From NCBI GenBank assembly GCA_964472785.1, contig CAYYMH010000032.1, positions 1 to 45,742 on the forward strand: a stretch of DNA of 45,742 nt, written 5' to 3'. Numbering within the stretch: position 1 is the first letter of the stretch; every line of letters begins with the position of its first letter. Positions 16,849-26,136 of this stretch are shown here, in pieces. The position numbers were made by a program, and so were the translations under genes. The notes beneath the pieces were generated by a model. The model was not told the origin of the DNA. It was given only the letters and a program-made list of their open reading frames with translations, and ran no database searches. The stretch is from CAYYMH01 sp964472785 (lineage in GTDB: Bacteria; Zhuqueibacterota; Zhuqueibacteria; Thermofontimicrobiales; Thermofontimicrobiaceae).

Positions 16849-17757
16849 ATGATGATAAAAATTAATCGCATTTTATGTCCTATCGATTTCTCGAGGTGTT
16901 CAGAGATTGCGTTAAGAAACGCCTATTTTCTTGCTTCCGCGCTTTGTTGTGAACTGCACGTTTTTCATGCGGTCATTATGTATGAAGACGATTCGTACAA
17001 ACCGGACGACCGTTTACCGGATAACATCGTCAGTTACGACCTGATCGAGGAAATATCCAATCAAAAAATAAACCAGATTATAAAGGATCACGATATCTGC
17101 AATGCGGAGATCAAAACCGCCAGCTCCCGGGGCTTTTCCGCGGTTGAAGAAATTTTGAACTATGCCAGCGAAAATGAGATTGATTTCATCGCCATGGGTA
17201 CGCACGGACGCACCGCTTTGAGCCATTTGCTTTTAGGTAGTGTAGCTGAACGGATCGTGCAAATGTCGACGTATCCGGTGATGACATTCCGTAAAAACGA
17301 TCAAAAATTAATTCAATCAAAAAACATTCTGCTGCCGATCGATTTTTCAGAATATTCAAAATTAGCACTTCAGTACGCACTGGAGCTTGCCAAACATTTT
17401 GATCTGACGATTACGCTATTTCATGCTTTTGAGCAGGATTTTCATCCGGCGTTTTACGCTGCCGGCAAAGAATCTATTTTTGAAATTGATAAAGATTTAA
17501 AAAAACGAGCGGAACGGGCGATAACTGATTTCAGAGCTGATTTAGGCTACCCGGACGTCAAAACCAAAGTCGTATTTGATGAAGGTATCGCCTACCAAGC
17601 CATCTTAAAACAAATCGAAGCGCATTATTATGATTTCGTCGCCCTTGGCTCTCATGGTTTAAAAGGCATCGAACACTTTCTAATGGGAAGCACAGCCGAA
17701 AAAGTAGTTCGCCGCTCTGAAATTCCAGTTTTAACTGTTAAAAAAACATCTTCCTGA
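16849..17757 (+). CDS. Universal stress protein with two UspA domains
   Basis: The 302 residues hold two Usp domains in tandem. The first runs from INRILCPIDFSRCSEIALRNA to MGTHGRTALSHLLLGSVAERIV, the second from KNILLPIDFSEYSKLALQYA to LGSHGLKGIEHFLMGSTAEKVV. Both end with the G-2x-G-9x-G(S/T) nucleotide-binding motif, so both halves probably bind ATP. Such proteins are soluble and induced under starvation or stress; no partner can be named. I chose the ATG at 16849 (AGGA six bases upstream); an ATG at 16792 would add 19 residues unlike the family. It is a single gene, and the upstream region contains a sigma54-like promoter and strong hairpins. Confidence 0.92.
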   Translation: MMIKINRILCPIDFSRCSEIALRNAYFLASALCCELHVFHAVIMYEDDSYKPDDRLPDNIVSYDLIEEISNQKINQIIKDHDICNAEIKTASSRGFSAVEEILNYASENEIDFIAMGTHGRTALSHLLLGSVAERIVQMSTYPVMTFRKNDQKLIQSKNILLPIDFSEYSKLALQYALELAKHFDLTITLFHAFEQDFHPAFYAAGKESIFEIDKDLKKRAERAITDFRADLGYPDVKTKVVFDEGIAYQAILKQIEAHYYDFVALGSHGLKGIEHFLMGSTAEKVVRRSEIPVLTVKKTSS

Positions 17758-18315
17758 TTTGGCATACACCATCAGATCAGGTAACTGTATTTAAATAGAT
17801 TATTCTTTTTTTCAAGCTATTTAGGGTTTTTCATTTAGGGTAATTTTATTTTTTAAGCACCAAGTTGATTAGGGTTGAACAGGAACGTTGTGCCTCATTT
17901 CTTCAATCTTCTTCAACTAAAAATTTCATTTCAACTTAATCCGATTTTTAGCATTTTATTTTATGAAGATTTTGTGACATCCTGATAAAATAATGCGCTA
18001 AAGTTAAAATTGTTTAAAAGTGTCAGATTTTGTACAACACCAATGTCATTTTTCGCACATTGATAGTGCTACATATCCACATTTAAACGATAAGTTAAAT
18101 AAATATCGGAATGTTAATGAGTTATCATGCAAGATTTTATACAATTGATTTGAGTGTTGACTTAAACATAAATCTATCAAAATCTTTTATCTAACTGTTT
18201 ATATTAGCATTAACAATGGTGATTTTTTAGGGAATAATATTTGGTTTATGGGTAGTAAACAAGCCTCAAATATTAGTTAAACACAACTGGAATTTAGATC
18301 GGATACCAGGACACC
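17758..18315. other. Intergenic region without recognised genes
   Basis: This 558-bp AT-rich stretch contains no convincing reading frame. The only structure I can point to is near its right end: AATATTTG (18236-18243) and CAAATATT (18267-18274) form an 8-bp stem with a smaller GTTTA/TAAAC stem inside, about 40 bases before the peptidase start. CCTGAT/ATCAGG just after the UspA stop (17753-17781) is a weak stem without a T run. Confidence 0.5.
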
Positions 18316-20745
18316 ATGAAAACGCATGAAATTTTATTTCGCATCTCGATTGGACACACTTTACTCATTTTAATTTTATTATTAACAACAAATATTTGTT
18401 TTGCATCCGTTACAGAACATAGCTACCATTTTTCACAACCGGATATTAAAGCAACTTCAGATGGATTTGATCTGGTTCATTTTGATAACAGCTACCAGAT
18501 TGGCAAGGTTGGTGAGCCCAGTATTCCCGCGATAAAAGTTGCCTTGCTTTTACCGCCGGGGCATTCGGCAACTCGTATTCAAATCCAATATGGCGAATCA
18601 GTAGCTGTTGACAGAAAAGTGCACCTTTCACCCAAACAATTTCCGAGACGCTCTGGTGATACTACCGGAGACTATCACTACAATGAAAAAATCTACCGTA
18701 GCACAACTAATTACCAAATGACTGAACTGGAGGTGGAAACCCACTTCCTCTATGGTCACTCCGTCGCTCTTGCCGTTTTTAGCCCTGTGAATTATGTCCC
18801 TGCCAACAATGATTTATCATATTATTCCGATGTGTTTATTTCTATTGAGAGTGAGTTGGATTTTAAAGCGGTGACAGCGCTGAATAACTACCGCTACTCG
18901 AGAGAAATAGAACATCATTTAGCAACACTGACCGATAACTTTGAAGAACGCATTTCAGAATACCCCTGCCAGATTGATGAACCTGCTTTCGATTATTTAA
19001 TTATCACTGATGAAGATTTTTTAAATGACTACGCTCGATTAGATAATTTTCATACAGAACGCGGTATTAAAACCAAAATTGTGACAACTGATGAAATTTA
19101 TTCAACAACAATTGGTGATGACGAACCCGAAAAGATACGAAATTATATTATTAACCAGTATCGAAGGGCGGGAATTTCCTATGTCCTGTTAGCCGGAGAT
19201 GCTGACGCTAATCCGAACGGACAGATACAGGTGCCAATACGAAATTTCTACTGTGAAGTATCGACTGGTGGTAATCTGGTATCCAGTCCCAACATCCCAT
19301 CAGATTTATACTACGCTGCTTTAGACGGCACCTGGAATGAAGATGGTGATGAAAAATGGGGCGAACCCGGAGAAGATGACCTACTACCTGAACTTTATGT
19401 GGCGCGAATCTGCGCAGATAATGCTGACGAAATCAATGCTGTACTCAATAAAATTATCAATTACCAAAATAATCCGGTGATAAATGACACCCCGCGGATG
19501 CTCATGGTCGGCGAGCACCTGTGGAGCAATCCATTGTCTTATGGGGCGGATTATCTGGATTTATTGATTGGCGATCACGGTTATAATTATTATTCAACAG
19601 CCGGAATACCTGAAAATCTGGACTTTAATTATTTATACGACAGAGATTTGGGGAAATGGGATAAACTTGATCTGATTCAACAAATAAACAGCGGCTGCAA
19701 TTTTATTTTTCATAACGGACATTCGAGCGCAACCAGCAATATGCGATTGCAAACTAATGATATTACGAACGATAATTTTAAAAAAGTCGATGGTCAGACA
19801 AACCTGAATCCGATCATCTATTCGCATGGATGTAATTCAGCGGCAATTGACATGACGGATAACTCCGGCAATGACTGCATTGCAGAGCGGATGCTTGAAA
19901 TCGATAATTTTGCGTCTGCTTACATCGGCAATTCCCGTTATGGCTGGTTTAACGAAGGTCAGACAGAAGGACCGAGCTTGCATTTGAATCGGGAATTTGT
20001 CCACGCTTTATACGGAGAGCAGAGAGTCACTCTTGGCGCTGCCCACACACTATCGAAAATCAACACAGCACCTTTTGTTACTGCGCCGGATCAATGGGAA
20101 CCGGGCGCACTCCGGTGGTGTTTTTACGACTGCAACGTGTTAGGAGATGCAGCGATGGCAGCCTGGACGAATCAAGTGCAGGACTTCTCTGAGGTCATTC
20201 ACCCGATGAATTTGGATGATTTCAATGGCGCTTTTCAGGTTGACGCAGGAATCCCTGATTCACGTGTAACACTAACTTCTGAAGGGCAAATATTAGCAAC
20301 CGCTATTTCTGACCAGTCCGGTATTGCAAATTTTTATTTGGACGATACCGCGATATTATCAACAATCAAAATTACCGTCACCGCCATGAACTTTAAACCT
20401 TTTTCAGTTGAAATCAATCGAAATCCCAATCCATCATCAGTTATGGCAGAAAATGATGAACTTCATCTTAAATTCGAGCTAAAACCAGCGTATCCGAATC
20501 CGTTTAATTCCAGCACAAAAATTGAGTTCACAACGTCTGTTGACGGACAGGTAACACTCGAAGTTTACAATATCATGGGACAAAAAGTTAGCACACTCAT
20601 TAGCGAAAAATTACCGGCAGGTTTACATTCACACTTTTGGAACGGTCTCGATCAATTTGGTACAAACATGGCGAACGGTCTGTATTTATTCAGATTACAA
20701 ACTGATCAGGGAATTGGTCAAACTGCTTGTGTATTGTTAAAGTAA
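18316..20745 (+). CDS. Secreted C25-family (gingipain-like) cysteine peptidase with C-terminal sorting domain
   Basis: The 809-residue protein starts with a signal peptide (hydrophobic residues about 12-30). An N-terminal propeptide-like region follows (to about residue 220). The peptidase domain begins at FDYLIITDEDFL and contains the expected catalytic pair: His in FIFHNGHSSATS and Cys in YSHGCNSAAID. The C-terminal end (LKPAYPNPFNSSTKIEF, then VYNIMGQKVSTL, ANGLYLFRLQT) is a type A sorting/FlgD-like domain used for type IX secretion in Bacteroidetes and related phyla. The protein is therefore expected outside the cell or on its surface. A weak ribosome site (AGGA, four bases) precedes the ATG. 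Its substrate and target residue preference cannot be told. Confidence 0.9.
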   Translation: MKTHEILFRISIGHTLLILILLLTTNICFASVTEHSYHFSQPDIKATSDGFDLVHFDNSYQIGKVGEPSIPAIKVALLLPPGHSATRIQIQYGESVAVDRKVHLSPKQFPRRSGDTTGDYHYNEKIYRSTTNYQMTELEVETHFLYGHSVALAVFSPVNYVPANNDLSYYSDVFISIESELDFKAVTALNNYRYSREIEHHLATLTDNFEERISEYPCQIDEPAFDYLIITDEDFLNDYARLDNFHTERGIKTKIVTTDEIYSTTIGDDEPEKIRNYIINQYRRAGISYVLLAGDADANPNGQIQVPIRNFYCEVSTGGNLVSSPNIPSDLYYAALDGTWNEDGDEKWGEPGEDDLLPELYVARICADNADEINAVLNKIINYQNNPVINDTPRMLMVGEHLWSNPLSYGADYLDLLIGDHGYNYYSTAGIPENLDFNYLYDRDLGKWDKLDLIQQINSGCNFIFHNGHSSATSNMRLQTNDITNDNFKKVDGQTNLNPIIYSHGCNSAAIDMTDNSGNDCIAERMLEIDNFASAYIGNSRYGWFNEGQTEGPSLHLNREFVHALYGEQRVTLGAAHTLSKINTAPFVTAPDQWEPGALRWCFYDCNVLGDAAMAAWTNQVQDFSEVIHPMNLDDFNGAFQVDAGIPDSRVTLTSEGQILATAISDQSGIANFYLDDTAILSTIKITVTAMNFKPFSVEINRNPNPSSVMAENDELHLKFELKPAYPNPFNSSTKIEFTTSVDGQVTLEVYNIMGQKVSTLISEKLPAGLHSHFWNGLDQFGTNMANGLYLFRLQTDQGIGQTACVLLK

Positions 20746-20831
20746 GAAAATTAAATTATGACATTATTTCAATCACAAATGGGAGCAAATCAATTAAAGA
20801 AATTATAAATTAACAAAGGGGAAATTTGCCT

Positions 20832-22790
20832 ATGACAGCATTCAAGCCATTTATTCCTGCTGAGAAAAAACTTAAGGACTTCAACCCGAAAACTATTATT
20901 CTGGGAGTCATCCTGGGCGCTGCTTTCGGAAGCGCCAACGCTTATCTCGGTTTACTGGTGGGATTGACGATTAGTACAGCCATCCCGTTAGCCGTGGTCT
21001 CGGTTGCAATTTTACGCCTGCTCTCGCCGCTATTCGGGAAATCGACGATTCTCGAGTGCAACATTTCTCAAACAACGGGTTCGGCAAGCTCATCATTGGC
21101 ATCCGGCATCATTTTTACAATTCCTGCGCTGTTTATTTGGACAAAAGAAACCGGCGTGAATGTTGATCCGACGTTCACACAGATGACTTTGCTGGCGATG
21201 TGTGGCGGAATTACCGGTGTATTATTTATGATCCCGCTGCGCGGATTTTTAATTGTCAAAGAGCATTACACACTTCCCTATCCCGAGGGAACCGCCAGCG
21301 CTGAAGTTTTAATTGCAGCGTCCGAAGTCGGAGCTTCGGCGAAAAACGTATTTCGGGGATTGGGAATCGGCGCTTTATACAAAGTACTGCTCTCGCTGTT
21401 TTTTATCTGGCCCAGCAAAGTATTTCTGCACATTCCTTATATCAAAAAAGCAGTTATCGGCATGTCAACCACACCAGCGCTGCTCGGTGTGGGATATATT
21501 CTCGGCAGAAGGATCGGTTCGATAATGGTAGGCGGCGGTTTGATTTCATGGGGTTTGATTATACCGTTTATCGCTTACCGTTTCGGTGAAGCGCTGGTCC
21601 CGCCGGATATACTGAGCTACTTAAATTTACCAGATGGGACAACCATTGCTCAACTTTCTGCAAAACAGATCTGGGACGCTTATATCAGAATAATTGGCGC
21701 CGGTGCCGTGGCTGCTGCCGGTATTATTACCGTAATCAAATCAATCCCAACGATGATCGATTCGTTGCGAATCGGATTAAAGGAAATCAAATCCAGCGCT
21801 GCCAAATTGAATTTGGGAAAGCTGCGCACTGAGCAGGATTTGAGCCTGAAATGGGTGCTCATGGGAATTTCATTGGTCATATTAGCTATCACTTTAATAC
21901 CGGGCATTATCGGACACCACACCCATTTTTTAATGCGCTTTCTCAGCGCAATTTCCATCGCGGTTTTCGCGTTTGCCTTTGTGACCGTATCATCGCGAAT
22001 TGTTGGATTGATTGGTGTTTCTTCCAATCCCACCTCCGGCATGGCAATTGTCACCTTGCTCGGCACTGGTTTGATTTTTAAGCTGATTGGCTGGACAGAT
22101 TTAACCGGTAAAGTGACAGCGCTGACCATCGGCACCATAGTTTGCATCTCGGCATCGATTGCCGGAGACATTTCCCAGGATTTGAAAACCGGTTACCTGA
22201 TCGGCGCCACCCCGCGCAAGCAGCAGCTGAGTGAAATTATCGGCGCTATTGGGTCGGCTTTCTTTGTGGTTTTAGCGGTTTATTATTTGGGAAAAGCTTA
22301 TGGTTTTGGTTCTGACGCATTGCCGGCGCCGCAAGCGACTTTAATGAAAACCGTGCTGGATGGCGTTCTCGGTGGCAATCTTCGCTGGGATTTAGTAGCG
22401 GTAGGCGCTGCATTTGCCGGTCTGGTTATTTTATTCAAAATTCCACCGCTGCCGTTTGCCGTTGGCATGTACCTGCCATTATACACCATGACGCCGGTAT
22501 TTGTCGGCGGGATGATTCGCCATTTTGTGGATAAACGCTATAAATTAGCGTCCGATGAAAAAGGCAAAGATCAAGGGATTCTGCTCGGTTCCGGTTTCAT
22601 CGCCGGTGAAGGTCTGGCAGGGGTAGTGATCGCAGTTTTTGCTGTCATTATGTCCAGAGAACCAAAATTTTTCGAACTCATCTATTCACCAGCCTGGCTT
22701 GGCGAAATCGTTTCTTTTATTGGATTTGCTGCATTAGGTTGGTTTCTCTACAAAGTAGCAGCAAATTCGAGAAAAAAGCTATCGAAATAA
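20832..22790 (+). CDS. OPT-family oligopeptide transporter
   Basis: The 652-residue protein is almost wholly hydrophobic with about 15 membrane segments. Near the start it has the stretch TIILGVILGAAFGSANAYLGLLVGLTISTAIP, typical of OPT proteins of the prokaryotic subfamily, and later YPEGTASAEVL and GDISQDLKTGYLIGATPRKQQ, both conserved in that group. OPT proteins import small peptides or metal chelates by proton symport; the substrate here is unknown. I used the ATG at 20832; a TTG two codons earlier is also in frame. A GGGG run lies ten bases upstream. It follows the C25 peptidase on the same strand by 86 bp, and peptide uptake beside a secreted peptidase is a sensible pair (inference). 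Confidence 0.92.
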   Translation: MTAFKPFIPAEKKLKDFNPKTIILGVILGAAFGSANAYLGLLVGLTISTAIPLAVVSVAILRLLSPLFGKSTILECNISQTTGSASSSLASGIIFTIPALFIWTKETGVNVDPTFTQMTLLAMCGGITGVLFMIPLRGFLIVKEHYTLPYPEGTASAEVLIAASEVGASAKNVFRGLGIGALYKVLLSLFFIWPSKVFLHIPYIKKAVIGMSTTPALLGVGYILGRRIGSIMVGGGLISWGLIIPFIAYRFGEALVPPDILSYLNLPDGTTIAQLSAKQIWDAYIRIIGAGAVAAAGIITVIKSIPTMIDSLRIGLKEIKSSAAKLNLGKLRTEQDLSLKWVLMGISLVILAITLIPGIIGHHTHFLMRFLSAISIAVFAFAFVTVSSRIVGLIGVSSNPTSGMAIVTLLGTGLIFKLIGWTDLTGKVTALTIGTIVCISASIAGDISQDLKTGYLIGATPRKQQLSEIIGAIGSAFFVVLAVYYLGKAYGFGSDALPAPQATLMKTVLDGVLGGNLRWDLVAVGAAFAGLVILFKIPPLPFAVGMYLPLYTMTPVFVGGMIRHFVDKRYKLASDEKGKDQGILLGSGFIAGEGLAGVVIAVFAVIMSREPKFFELIYSPAWLGEIVSFIGFAALGWFLYKVAANSRKKLSK

Positions 22791-22868
22791 AAGCGATTGT
22801 CTAATTCAATCTCATTGAAGTTTTTATTTTAGATCATTAATATTCTCAAATAATAATTCTCCTTAAAT

Positions 22869-22914
22869 AAAAAGCGAAGTGATCTACTTAGATTCGTTGA
22901 TCACTTCGCTTTTT
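22869..22914. terminator. Bidirectional intrinsic terminator
   Basis: AAAAAGCGAAGTGATC (22869-22884) and GATCACTTCGCTTTTT (22899-22914) form a perfect 16-bp stem with a 14-base loop. The A/T ends provide a T run in both directions. It lies between the convergent OPT transporter and GWxTD genes and can serve both. Confidence 0.92.
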
Positions 22915-22941
22915 GATTTTAGAAACGAAATCCAGATATTG

Positions 22942-24435
22942 TTATCTCAAATATCTCGGTAATTCTAAATCATATTTTCGAAATATTCGTTTAACTGCAT
23001 CCATTTCCGATACGCCGGGCGCCAAATCATCTAACCCAGCTCTACCTTCACTCACTTTTAACAAGTCCAGCCAATGGTTATTATAAAGCTCACCCGTTTT
23101 AGTTGAATGAATGAGTTGCAGATCACCAAAACTACCCAGCACACCAAAAATAAAAACAACGCCGTTTTCTATGTTATCGTAGCTCCAGGCTTGAAACTCT
23201 TTCAAATCTGACAGGTTGCTATAATACTGGATTTCAGAGGGCTCTCCATACAAAATCAAAATTCTGCCGCGATCAGATTTCCACCCTTCGGTGCGTATTT
23301 GACTGAAATTGTTGTTTGCGTATCTTACTCTATTTAAAAGCATTCTGTACGATTCCAATACCGGCGTAGCCACATTACTATCATTTTCTTTCCAAAAGCG
23401 GTACAAAAATATTTTCTTTGCCTGATCGTTTTCCAGATTTTGAACTACTTTCCTTTCATTCTCATCCAAAAAATATTGCGTTGCTCCGAGGATTACATTT
23501 AACATATCATCAGAAAGTAGCGCGATCTCACTACTCGCTGCCTGATTTTCAATTGACAGATTGTTTCGGCTGATTTTAAGCACTTCCGGATTGTGTACAA
23601 AAAATGAGGTGTTTGCCGTCGCTAATTCATTGTTGTTGGTATCCAGCGCAGCAAATGTCAAATAGTATTTACCTGACGGAAGTTTTGAAATATCAAACAT
23701 ACCCACTTCGACATCGTCCTTGCCGCGCAATCGTTTCATTTTGTTATATGCAGGAATAGCGACAATCGGAAGTCCATAACTGTCAAAAACAACTCTCTTT
23801 AAATAATAATATTCAGTCTGAATTTCTCGGTTTAGGTCATACAACTCAAGGTAATAATAGACGTTCGCGTTGTTTTGGTCGTAAAGATTAAAAGGATTGG
23901 GGAGCACGTTAAAATTATTTTTGTTGAAAACCTGATTCTGGTTCTGATTAGCCGGAGCAATAAACTGCGCCAGTTCAATATCACTAATTTGGGTGTTGCT
24001 TTCATCAAATGTACGTATTTGGTAATTCGCTACTTGAGCGCTATCTATCAATTCGGGATTAGACATGTTTTTTACTATTAAATTGAAATCATATTTCCCG
24101 GGCGTTAACAAATATTTCAGGACATCGACAACGCTCTGCCCTTGTTCAGCGCCTGTCTGTTCTGTCTCTGGTTTATTCACTTTCCACAAGTGATCATAGA
24201 TGCGTTGATCTCCCTGTGATATCTGAAGCTGTAGAACATAAGGACCGCTTATGCTCGAATCACCGGACTGAGCAGTAAATCCGTAATAAACCTCAACCAG
24301 CGATGAATCATTATTAAAACGGAACTGGCAGATATCTAAATTGACCGTTAGGTTCTCATTTCCCCAGGTATGGCTGTTGAAAAATAACATGAGAAAGATG
24401 AACACTTTTATCGTTACGAATATTTTTTTTATCAT
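22942..24435 (-). CDS. GWxTD-domain protein, secreted
   Basis: The 497 residues begin with a signal peptide (MIKKIFVTIKVFIFLMLFF). A long region of beta strands is followed by a C-terminal GWxTD domain: GWKSDRGRILILYGEPSEI is the diagnostic motif (here GWKSD), then FQAWSYD and VVFIFG. Such proteins are frequent in Acidobacteria, Calditrichota and Ignavibacteria, are probably exported, and have no assigned function. The start ATG is 24433-24435. The frame is open further upstream into a 119-bp mobile element that ends 33 bp before the gene, so the upstream extension is not coding and the gene's promoter must lie in or beyond that element. Confidence 0.85.
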   Translation of the reverse strand: MIKKIFVTIKVFIFLMLFFNSHTWGNENLTVNLDICQFRFNNDSSLVEVYYGFTAQSGDSSISGPYVLQLQISQGDQRIYDHLWKVNKPETEQTGAEQGQSVVDVLKYLLTPGKYDFNLIVKNMSNPELIDSAQVANYQIRTFDESNTQISDIELAQFIAPANQNQNQVFNKNNFNVLPNPFNLYDQNNANVYYYLELYDLNREIQTEYYYLKRVVFDSYGLPIVAIPAYNKMKRLRGKDDVEVGMFDISKLPSGKYYLTFAALDTNNNELATANTSFFVHNPEVLKISRNNLSIENQAASSEIALLSDDMLNVILGATQYFLDENERKVVQNLENDQAKKIFLYRFWKENDSNVATPVLESYRMLLNRVRYANNNFSQIRTEGWKSDRGRILILYGEPSEIQYYSNLSDLKEFQAWSYDNIENGVVFIFGVLGSFGDLQLIHSTKTGELYNNHWLDLLKVSEGRAGLDDLAPGVSEMDAVKRIFRKYDLELPRYLR

Positions 24436-24467
24436 GATAATACTCAAATAAAGTAATATATTATTTA

Positions 24468-24586
24468 GAGTCTGTCCGGAATTGTAACGCAAGCTTCCAG
24501 CTTGCGAAAAAATCTATGCTAAGTCTAATATTCAGATTACAAGCAAGATGCTTGTAATACAAATATCATCATTTACGGACAGACAC
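24468..24586. mobile_element. Second MITE-like family, 119 bp, 6-bp target duplication
   Basis: Inverted ends GAGTCTGTCCG (24468-24478) and CGGACAGACAC (24576-24586) differ at one position. They are flanked by the direct repeat TATTTA (24462-24467 and 24587-24592). Inside are two hairpins: CGCAAGCT/AGCTTGCG with a TCC loop (24488-24506) and ATTACAAGCA/TGCTTGTAAT with an AGA loop (24536-24558). There is no reading frame for a transposase. The architecture parallels the 223-bp element at 207-429, but the sequences are unrelated. It lies directly upstream of the GWxTD gene. Confidence 0.75.
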
Positions 24587-24592
24587 TATTTA

Positions 24593-25039
24593 ATGTCTGA
24601 ACGAAAACGTCTTTTCGTTTTTTAAAAATGAAATTCTCATCCCCTCTCCCCTTCTCCTATAACGAGAAGGAGTACTCCTTTTCTCCCTCTTTAAAAAAGA
24701 TTGGGATCAGGATAAATATTTTGTTTTCGGTCGGACACGATTCAGGTTAATTAAAGAAAACCATTTTGCTTGAAATATGCTATTGCCTCAAATACACAAA
24801 ATATTTAAAAATCACCGCCTGCAAAAAAATAATAATTAAATATACATACGTTGCATTCTTTACGGCTTTGCGTGGATAATTTAATTTGTTTTTATCCTGC
24901 TGCTATATTATGAATAATTCAGGTTTAATAAATCTTTTTTAACGTTGATTTAAAACAGGAAAAGGATTGATGCCTTATAAAAAAACATCAATCCTTTTCA
25001 ATGATCTCAAAAACTCAACTTAAATTTAGCCTGAATCCA
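24593..25039. other. Intergenic region with hairpins only
   Basis: Between the mobile element and the PorV-like gene there is no credible reading frame. AACGAAAA/TTTTCGTT with a CGTC loop (24600-24619), followed by T residues, is a terminator-like hairpin in the plus direction. Around 24650-24685 a pyrimidine/purine-rich stretch (CTTCTCC ... GAGAAGGAG) can fold and looks like a repeat remnant. The terminator at 24960-24998 is listed separately. Confidence 0.5.
24960..24998 (-). terminator. Terminator of the TonB receptor-PorV operon
   Basis: AAAAGGATTGATG (24960-24972) pairs with CATCAATCCTTTT (24986-24998), a perfect 13-bp stem 42 bp after the stop codon of the PorV-like gene. The T residues at the stem base can serve either strand, but its place fits the end of the minus-strand operon. 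Confidence 0.8.
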
Positions 25040-26074
25040 TTAAAATTGAACTGATACAGTAATACACTGATTGGATTCAAACCATTTAGTTTCACGATAG
25101 GCATAATCAACTAATATGTTGGAATTTCCGCCTAAACTATATTTAATACCGGCGCCTGCCGAGAAACCAAAAATATTATCATCATCATTGCCTTCTGGCA
25201 CATATCCGTAACCGCCTCTGATGAAAAACATACCGTTAAAGCCATATTCGAGACCGCCCATAATTTCATCCAAACCGTAATTCTGGTTTTTGTAATTACC
25301 GGCGACCGTCACGATATTGTTATCATTAACGCGGTAGTCATAAGCAAGACCGATTTCAAAGGTACTCGGCAGCTCAAAACTCTGGGCTTCAAGCCTCAAA
25401 TCCAGCGGATCAGAACCGGGTTCTGTGTTGGGTACATCTACAGTACGTTGTAAATCTTCTCCGGTGTACTTCATCATACCGCCGAAATTATTCAGAGTTA
25501 AACCAAGCCGGATGCCAGGACTACTTACATACTGAACACCAAAGTCAAAGGCAAAACCTGAAGCGGACATTCTCATGAAACTTTCAGAAACCAGCTTTGC
25601 ATTGACACCGAAAAATATTCGGTCAGTCATTTGTCGTGAGAAGGTCGCTCCAACAGTAATAATGTTAGGGCTAACCATGATTCCGGTTCCTTCAGTTTCA
25701 AATGCGGTCGTTTCTTCAAATTCCCCGAAGTCAAGCACTTTTGCACTCAATCCAAATGTACCAATACGACCAAGTTTTGAAGAAACTGCGATAAAGTTTA
25801 CCTGCGTATCCGCGATCCATTGTAAATTAGAAAATGTAGCTTCGGCCGTTGCTTCAGAAGCGGACAAACCGGCGGGATTCCAGAAAATCGCCTCGTTTCC
25901 GCTTACCATGGCATTATATGCGCCTCCCATTGCAATTGAACGCGAGCCTATCGGTATCAATAGCTGCTGCGCTCCGGCGCCACCAACCTTGTCTTTATTG
26001 CCAGCCATCAGCGAAGTACTGCAAAAAGCCAAGGCGATAACCGTGATCAAAATTAGAAGTTTGTTTATTTTCAT
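25040..26074 (-). CDS. PorV/PorQ-family outer-membrane beta-barrel protein
   Basis: The 344-residue protein has a signal peptide (LLILITVIALAFCSTSLMAG). The N-terminal family signature follows: GGAGAQQLLIPIGSRSIAMGGAYNAMVSGNEAIFWNPAGLS. The rest consists of alternating beta strands ending in VSVQF, as in outer-membrane barrels. PorV shuttles cargo in the type IX secretion system; relatives in this phylum occur in many copies with unknown partners. ATG 26072-26074 has GGAG nine bases upstream; an ATG three codons earlier (26081-26083) abuts that GGAG, so I prefer the later one. It is the third gene of an operon after the large secreted protein (62 bp) and the TonB receptor. Confidence 0.88.
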   Translation of the reverse strand: MKINKLLILITVIALAFCSTSLMAGNKDKVGGAGAQQLLIPIGSRSIAMGGAYNAMVSGNEAIFWNPAGLSASEATAEATFSNLQWIADTQVNFIAVSSKLGRIGTFGLSAKVLDFGEFEETTAFETEGTGIMVSPNIITVGATFSRQMTDRIFFGVNAKLVSESFMRMSASGFAFDFGVQYVSSPGIRLGLTLNNFGGMMKYTGEDLQRTVDVPNTEPGSDPLDLRLEAQSFELPSTFEIGLAYDYRVNDNNIVTVAGNYKNQNYGLDEIMGGLEYGFNGMFFIRGGYGYVPEGNDDDNIFGFSAGAGIKYSLGGNSNILVDYAYRETKWFESNQCITVSVQF

Positions 26075-26136
26075 TTTATTCATCTCCAGTTTTATTTCAT
26101 TATATTAACGTTTGGAACATATTGAAATTATGCAAT

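Noticed and set aside
17753..17781. CCTGAT/ATCAGG as a terminator of the UspA gene
   Set aside because: Only a 6-bp stem with a 17-base loop and no T run after it.
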